This document shows positions 6,424-10,264 of a stretch of 10,264 nt of DNA, piece by piece. The position numbers were made by a program, and so were the translations under genes. The notes beneath the pieces are model-generated. The model was not told the DNA's origin, made no database searches, and was given only the letters and a program-made list of their open reading frames with translations. Positions within the stretch are counted from its first letter, which is position 1. Every line of letters begins with the position of its first letter. This DNA is from Limisphaerales bacterium. Its GTDB lineage: Bacteria; Verrucomicrobiota; Verrucomicrobiia; Limisphaerales; PALSA-1396. The DNA lies in contig PLJQ01000277.1 in NCBI GenBank assembly GCA_003140275.1, positions 1 through 10,264 of the forward strand, in the 5' to 3' direction.

Positions 6424-7929
6424 TCATTTGTCCGCGGCTTCTGGTTGGCCGATGGCGGCGGCGATGATGCCGTGTTCCGTCCATTCGCCGACGGGGCGAA
6501 TGGCCGACAACCTGCCGCGGCACATCACGCCGAGGGTGTCGCAGATACCCAACAACTCCGGCAAATAGGAACTGACAAAAATAATCGCTTTGCCCTGCGC
6601 GGCCAGGGCGCCCATCAGCTTATAGACCTGCGCTTTGCTGCCGACGTCGATGCCGCGCGTCGGTTCATCCAGTAAAAGTATTTTTGCATCGTGATGCAGC
6701 AGCCGTCCGATGGCAATCTTCTGCTGGTTGCCGCCGGACAATTCGCCGACCGTCTGCGCCGGGCTTTGCGCGCGAACGTCCAGACGCTGCATCCACTCCC
6801 CGGCCGCTTTTCGCTGCGAGCGGCGATTGATGAAACCCATGTGCGAAAGCGGCTGATAACGAGTGAGGGTCAGATTATCCGCCAGACTTCGGTTGAGCAT
6901 CAATCCTTCCTCCTTGCGGTTTTCACTCAACAGCCCCATTCCGTTGGCCAGTCGTTGAGCGGGAGTGCGATGGGTTTGCTCCTTCGATTGCACCAGAACC
7001 GTTCCGCTTTTAACCCGGTCCAAGCCAAAACAGGCCCGCACGGTTTCCGTGCGTCCCGCGCCCACGAGTCCGGCAATGCCAAGGATCTCGCCGGCGCGCA
7101 AAGTCAAACTCACTGAACAGGGTTTGATCTGTCCGGCCAGAGCGCGAAATTCCAGAACCGGCTGGCCCAAACTGTGCGGTGTGCGCGGGTAGATGTCGTT
7201 GATGTCCCGGCCCACCATGAGTCGAATGATGTGGTTCAAGCCGGCGGTGCCCATTTCGCCGGTGCCGACGCTTTCGCCGTCGCGCAGGACGGTGTAACGA
7301 TGGCAAACGCGTTTACATTCCTCCAGGAAATGACTGATATAGACGACACTCACGCCGCGTTGGCGCAACCGGTCAACGACCCCAAAAAGATTTTCGGTGT
7401 CCACTTGCGTGAGGCTGCTGGTCGGTTCGTCCATGATCAGTAATTTCGGCTCGCCGATGAGCGCCCGCGCGATTTCAACGACCTGCTGCTCGGCAATCGT
7501 GCGGCTGTTCACCGGCGCGTTCAACGGAATGTTCTCGTGATGCAGTTCAGCCAGCGCGGCGCGGGCCAGTTTGCGGCGGCGCGGGCGATTCAGCCAACCG
7601 AGCGTCGCCGGTTCTTCGCCGAGCAGAATATTTTCCTCCACACTCAAATGCGGCGCGAGGGTCAGTTCCTGGTAAATCATCGCAATGCCGCTGTGTCGCG
7701 CATGGAGCGGATTGGCGGGAACGAAGGGCTGGCCATCGAGTTCGATTTGTCCGGCCTCGGGACGGTACGCGCCGCTGAGGATTTTCATCAACGTGCTTTT
7801 GCCGGCGCCGTTCTCGCCGATGAGCGCGTGAACCTCACCCGGCGCAACCTCGAAAGAAACGTTCTTGAGCGCGGGAGTGGGGCCAAAGCTCTTCCGCACA
7901 TGGCTCATGCGAAGGCGTGGTGTGGTCAT
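6424..7929 (-). CDS. Sugar ABC transporter ATP-binding protein, RbsA family
   Basis: A 501-residue protein with two fused nucleotide-binding domains, the standard RbsA/MglA/XylG architecture. Domain 1 has Walker A GENGAGKST (38-46), Q-loop Q87, a signature in the family's usual degenerate form (TIAEQQVVEIARAL, 144-157), Walker B LLIMDEPT (D167, E168) and H200. Domain 2 has the family's typical degenerate Walker A (GLVGAGRTE, R293 in place of lysine), a full signature LSGGNQQ (397-403) and Walker B LLLDEPTRG (D421, E422). As in E. coli RbsA, the second H-loop lacks histidine. The protein powers import of a monosaccharide or related compound with the permease encoded just downstream. The substrate-binding protein normally found in such operons is absent from the window. 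The ATG at 7929 is favoured by a purine-rich site directly upstream; Met8 is an alternative. Confidence 0.96.
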   Translation of the reverse strand: MTTPRLRMSHVRKSFGPTPALKNVSFEVAPGEVHALIGENGAGKSTLMKILSGAYRPEAGQIELDGQPFVPANPLHARHSGIAMIYQELTLAPHLSVEENILLGEEPATLGWLNRPRRRKLARAALAELHHENIPLNAPVNSRTIAEQQVVEIARALIGEPKLLIMDEPTSSLTQVDTENLFGVVDRLRQRGVSVVYISHFLEECKRVCHRYTVLRDGESVGTGEMGTAGLNHIIRLMVGRDINDIYPRTPHSLGQPVLEFRALAGQIKPCSVSLTLRAGEILGIAGLVGAGRTETVRACFGLDRVKSGTVLVQSKEQTHRTPAQRLANGMGLLSENRKEEGLMLNRSLADNLTLTRYQPLSHMGFINRRSQRKAAGEWMQRLDVRAQSPAQTVGELSGGNQQKIAIGRLLHHDAKILLLDEPTRGIDVGSKAQVYKLMGALAAQGKAIIFVSSYLPELLGICDTLGVMCRGRLSAIRPVGEWTEHGIIAAAIGQPEAADK

Positions 7930-7937
7930 CTCCCTTT
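7930..7937 (-). promoter_or_regulatory. Likely ribosome binding site of the ABC ATPase gene
   Basis: On the minus strand AAAGGGAG directly abuts the ATG ending at 7929. If AAGG pairs with the 16S tail, the spacing is about 3 bases, which is tight, so Met8 (downstream in frame) remains possible as a start. Confidence 0.4.
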
Positions 7938-7949
7938 GGAACTACAAAT

Positions 7950-7962
7950 TTCGCCAGGCGAA
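7950..7962. promoter_or_regulatory. Short inverted repeat upstream of the sugar transporter genes
   Basis: TTCGCC-A-GGCGAA is a perfect 6-bp inverted repeat around one base, 20 to 33 bases upstream of the ATPase ATG. Its position would suit an operator that overlaps the start of the transcript, but with so short an arm it may be chance. Confidence 0.2.
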
Positions 7963-8524
7963 TGAAAGCCCGAAGTTTTAAGCCAACGGAGTCCAAACTG
8001 TTCCTTCATCCGCGCCCATGTGCCGCGCCTGGCGCACCGCAGCTCCTGCCATTACTTTTTCCCCAACCGCTCGAGCGAGGATTTTGCAGTCCGGCCATCA
8101 CGCTCTTCCCCGGGTATTTTTTCGACCGCCTTTCAGAATGCACTTCCAATGCTGATTACCGGCCCGATTCACGATGATCTGTTTAAGTGCCGACGGTGTG
8201 ACGCACTTCGCAGGCGGCCAATGACAGGGATCGATCACGTACCATTAAGATAGGATGATAAGATTATGGTTCAGACCCTTTGCGGGTTCGCCGGTTCGCT
8301 GCCACACCAACTTCATGACTGCGTTCAGCCGCGCTTTGCGCACCGACGAGGTCTGGCATAACGACGTCCTGGCCACCGCTGATTCGCATGGACGAGCGTG
8401 TGCGGAAAAGGATAAAGAATCCGGCGAAGGGAAAACCGTCGTAGCCGTGGTCAACACCGAACAACGCAAGCTCGCCGTCATCATCCTGTGCGACGGGACG
8501 AACAGGATGGGTTGCAACACGTAA

Positions 8525-10264
8525 ATGAAGAAACTGTCGCCCATCATGCCCACACGCTTATTGGTGGTGGTCTGCTTTGTTTTGACGGCGGCCGGCGGTG
8601 CAACTTCCAAGACGACTTTCGCCGCCGCCAGCCCGTCAACCGGCCCACTTCCTCCAGCGCAGGAGTTGGCGTCATTTCGTTTTGCTGATGAGCAGTTGAC
8701 CTTGGAACTGGTCGCCGCGGAACCTGATGTCGTCAGTCCGGTCGCCATTGCCTGGGACGCCGATGGACGGTTGTTTGTCGCGGAGATGATGGATTATCCC
8801 AACGCTTCGACCGGGGGGCGCATTAAACTGCTCGAAGACCGCGACAGAGATGGGCGTTACGAACGGGCGACGGTTTTCGCCGATAAGTTGTCGTTCCCCA
8901 ACGGCGTCCTGCCGTGGAACGGCGGCGTGCTCGTCACCGCCGCGCCGGACATACTATTTTTCAAGGATACCGATGGCGATGGTCGCGCCGACGAACGCTA
9001 CGTTCTGTTCACTGGCTTCGGCCAGGGCAACCAACAGTTGCGCGTGAACGGATTGCAGTGGGGGCTGGACAACTGGGTATACGGCGCCAACGGCCGCAGT
9101 GACGGAGAAGTTGGAAGACCCGACGCGCCGGCCGGCAAGACGGTGTCGCTTCGAGGCCACGATTTTCGATTTCGTCCCGGCACGGGTGAGTTTGAGGCCA
9201 TCGCCGGGCGGAGCCAGTTTGGTTCGACACGCGACGATTGGGGACACCGTTTTCTTTCGTGGAACACGATTCCCGTTCGCCACGAAGTGTTGCCGGAACG
9301 TTATCTGAATCGTAATCCGAACCTGGCTGCAACGGAGTCGGTGCTCGACATCGTTTCGCCGGGTGATGACGGACGCGTGTTTCCGCTCACGCCGCCCCCT
9401 TTGGTTTTCAACAACGAATCCTCGAGCCACTTCAATGCGCTTGCCGGTCTGACGATTTATCGTGGCGATGCGCTGGGCGAAAAGTATCGCGGCAATGCTT
9501 TCGTCGGCGAATCTCTGCGCAACCTGGTCCATCGCCGGGTTCTGGTTCCGAACGGCGTGACGTTCACTGCCCGGCGGGGCGAGGAGGGCAGGGAATTTCT
9601 GGCCTCGACCGATCCGTGGTTTCATCCGGTGAATTTTGCCACCGGGCCGGATGGCGCGCTCTATGTCGTCGATTTCTATCGGCGCTTCGTCGAGCACCCT
9701 GGTTTTGTGCCGGGAAACTTGCGCGATCAAATTCAATGGCGAACCGGCGCCGAGCATGGCCGCATCTGGCGAATCCGCCTCAAGAATGCAACCTCCAAGG
9801 CTCAAAACTCAAACCCGCGACTGAGCCGCGCCAGCAGTGCCGGACTGGTGAAGCAATTGGCGAATCGAAACAGCTGGTGGCGCGACACGGCGCAGCGGCT
9901 GCTCGTCGAACGTCAGGACCCCAAGGCGATTCCCGCCTTGAAAAAGCTGGCCCGCCAAGCGCCACTTGCCGAAACGCGAGTTCAGGCACTCTGGACACTG
10001 GAAGGAATTCACCTCAAAAACGGTTCCGCACTCGACGACGATACGCTGGGTGCCGCCTTAAACGACCCACATGAAGAAGGACGGGTCAACGCGCTGAAAT
10101 CTTCAGAGGCGCGCCTCAGTTGGGCATTACCCTCGCCTAAAGTATCGGCGGTGGTGGCGAAAATGATCAAAGACCCGTCGGCTGGAGTGCGCTTTCAACT
10201 TGCGCTCACGCTTGGTGAAATGAACGACCGGGATGACCGCCAGAGTGAGGTGCTGCTGGCACAG
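8525..10264 (+). CDS. PVC-type membrane-bound dehydrogenase-like protein (beta-propeller plus HEAT repeats), 3' end outside window
   Basis: The frame is open from the ATG at 8525 to the window end, giving 580 residues. An N-terminal signal peptide is visible (basic MKKLSP, then LLVVVCFVLTAAGG). Residues about 55-420 form a propeller-like domain resembling the Pirellula/Verrucomicrobium N-terminal dehydrogenase family, with LVAAEPDVVSPVAIAWDADG (61-81), GRLFVAEMMDYP, FPNGVLPW and GPDGALYVVDFYRR (374-387). Two acidic loops, DRDRDG (105-110) and DTDGDG (148-153), resemble calcium sites. Residues from about 438 are helical and repetitive (DPKAIPALKKLARQAP, DPSAGVRFQLALTLGE), typical of the HEAT repeats that follow in this family. 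Relatives often end in a cytochrome c domain; no CxxCH occurs in the visible part. A secreted or envelope redox or sugar-binding role is plausible but enzymatic activity of the family is poorly established. No strong Shine-Dalgarno is seen; Met8 (8546) is an alternative start. Confidence 0.9.
   Translation, partial: MKKLSPIMPTRLLVVVCFVLTAAGGATSKTTFAAASPSTGPLPPAQELASFRFADEQLTLELVAAEPDVVSPVAIAWDADGRLFVAEMMDYPNASTGGRIKLLEDRDRDGRYERATVFADKLSFPNGVLPWNGGVLVTAAPDILFFKDTDGDGRADERYVLFTGFGQGNQQLRVNGLQWGLDNWVYGANGRSDGEVGRPDAPAGKTVSLRGHDFRFRPGTGEFEAIAGRSQFGSTRDDWGHRFLSWNTIPVRHEVLPERYLNRNPNLAATESVLDIVSPGDDGRVFPLTPPPLVFNNESSSHFNALAGLTIYRGDALGEKYRGNAFVGESLRNLVHRRVLVPNGVTFTARRGEEGREFLASTDPWFHPVNFATGPDGALYVVDFYRRFVEHPGFVPGNLRDQIQWRTGAEHGRIWRIRLKNATSKAQNSNPRLSRASSAGLVKQLANRNSWWRDTAQRLLVERQDPKAIPALKKLARQAPLAETRVQALWTLEGIHLKNGSALDDDTLGAALNDPHEEGRVNALKSSEARLSWALPSPKVSAVVAKMIKDPSAGVRFQLALTLGEMNDRDDRQSEVLLAQ

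Larger units (their letters stand above)
7930..8524. other. Divergent intergenic region, no confident gene
   Basis: These 595 bases separate the start of the sugar transporter unit (minus) from the start of the PVC dehydrogenase-like gene (plus), so both promoters should be here. I found no convincing -35/-10 pair and no RNA gene. A 13-base inverted repeat lies at 7950-7962. The last 270 bases are open on the plus strand (8255-8524) in the same frame as the following gene, but end in a TAA immediately before its ATG. Confidence 0.5.

Noticed and set aside
8245..8748. A 167-residue minus-strand ORF in the region before and across the start of the dehydrogenase-like gene.
   Set aside because: Its first part is antisense to the signal peptide and early propeller of a well-supported gene, and its product is low-complexity Ser/Thr/Ala with no family resemblance.
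8954..9805. Minus-strand 283-residue ORF, and a plus-strand 152-residue ORF at 9616-10074 in another frame.
   Set aside because: Both overlap the continuous 580-codon dehydrogenase-like frame, which carries a signal peptide and family motifs throughout.

Overview
The window looks like chromosomal DNA from a PVC-superphylum bacterium, most likely Verrucomicrobiota, with a planctomycete as the alternative. The clues are an exported lipoprotein with two 3-keto-disaccharide hydrolase (DUF1080) domains, a Tat-exported Gfo/Idh/MocA oxidoreductase, and a large secreted beta-propeller protein of the Pirellula/Verrucomicrobium membrane-bound dehydrogenase type. The DNA is moderately GC-rich. I see no tRNA, rRNA, CRISPR array, insertion sequence or phage gene.

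Layout. (1) 1-731, plus strand: C-terminal part of threonyl-tRNA synthetase. (2) 733-2391, minus strand: a soluble Ser/Thr protein kinase with a five-repeat TPR tail, meeting thrS tail to tail with one base between them. (3) 2392-2742: a divergent intergenic region with a perfect 8-bp hairpin, a weak promoter candidate and a short unassigned ORF that may be a gene remnant. (4) 2743-5406, plus strand: a two-gene unit of a DUF1080 lipoprotein and a Tat-type Gfo/Idh/MocA oxidoreductase. (5) 5427-7929, minus strand: an RbsA/RbsC-type sugar ABC importer, ATPase gene first and then permease, with no substrate-binding protein. (6) 7930-8524: a divergent region with no confident gene. (7) 8525 to the end, plus strand: the first 580 residues of a PVC-type dehydrogenase-like beta-propeller protein, running off the window.

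How the genes may work together. The central genes suggest carbohydrate breakdown outside the cytoplasm. The oxidoreductase could oxidise C3 of a glycoside, the DUF1080 protein could cleave the 3-keto product, and the ABC importer could take up the released sugar. The family roles are established knowledge; the link between these particular genes is inferred from proximity and export signals. The kinase appears unrelated, has lower GC in its first part, and may be a later arrival. I found no clear evidence of a wholly new system. The best leads are the exported 3-keto-glycoside pair beside the orphan importer, the kinase's long activation-segment insertion, and the unassigned sequence and hairpin at 2430-2650.
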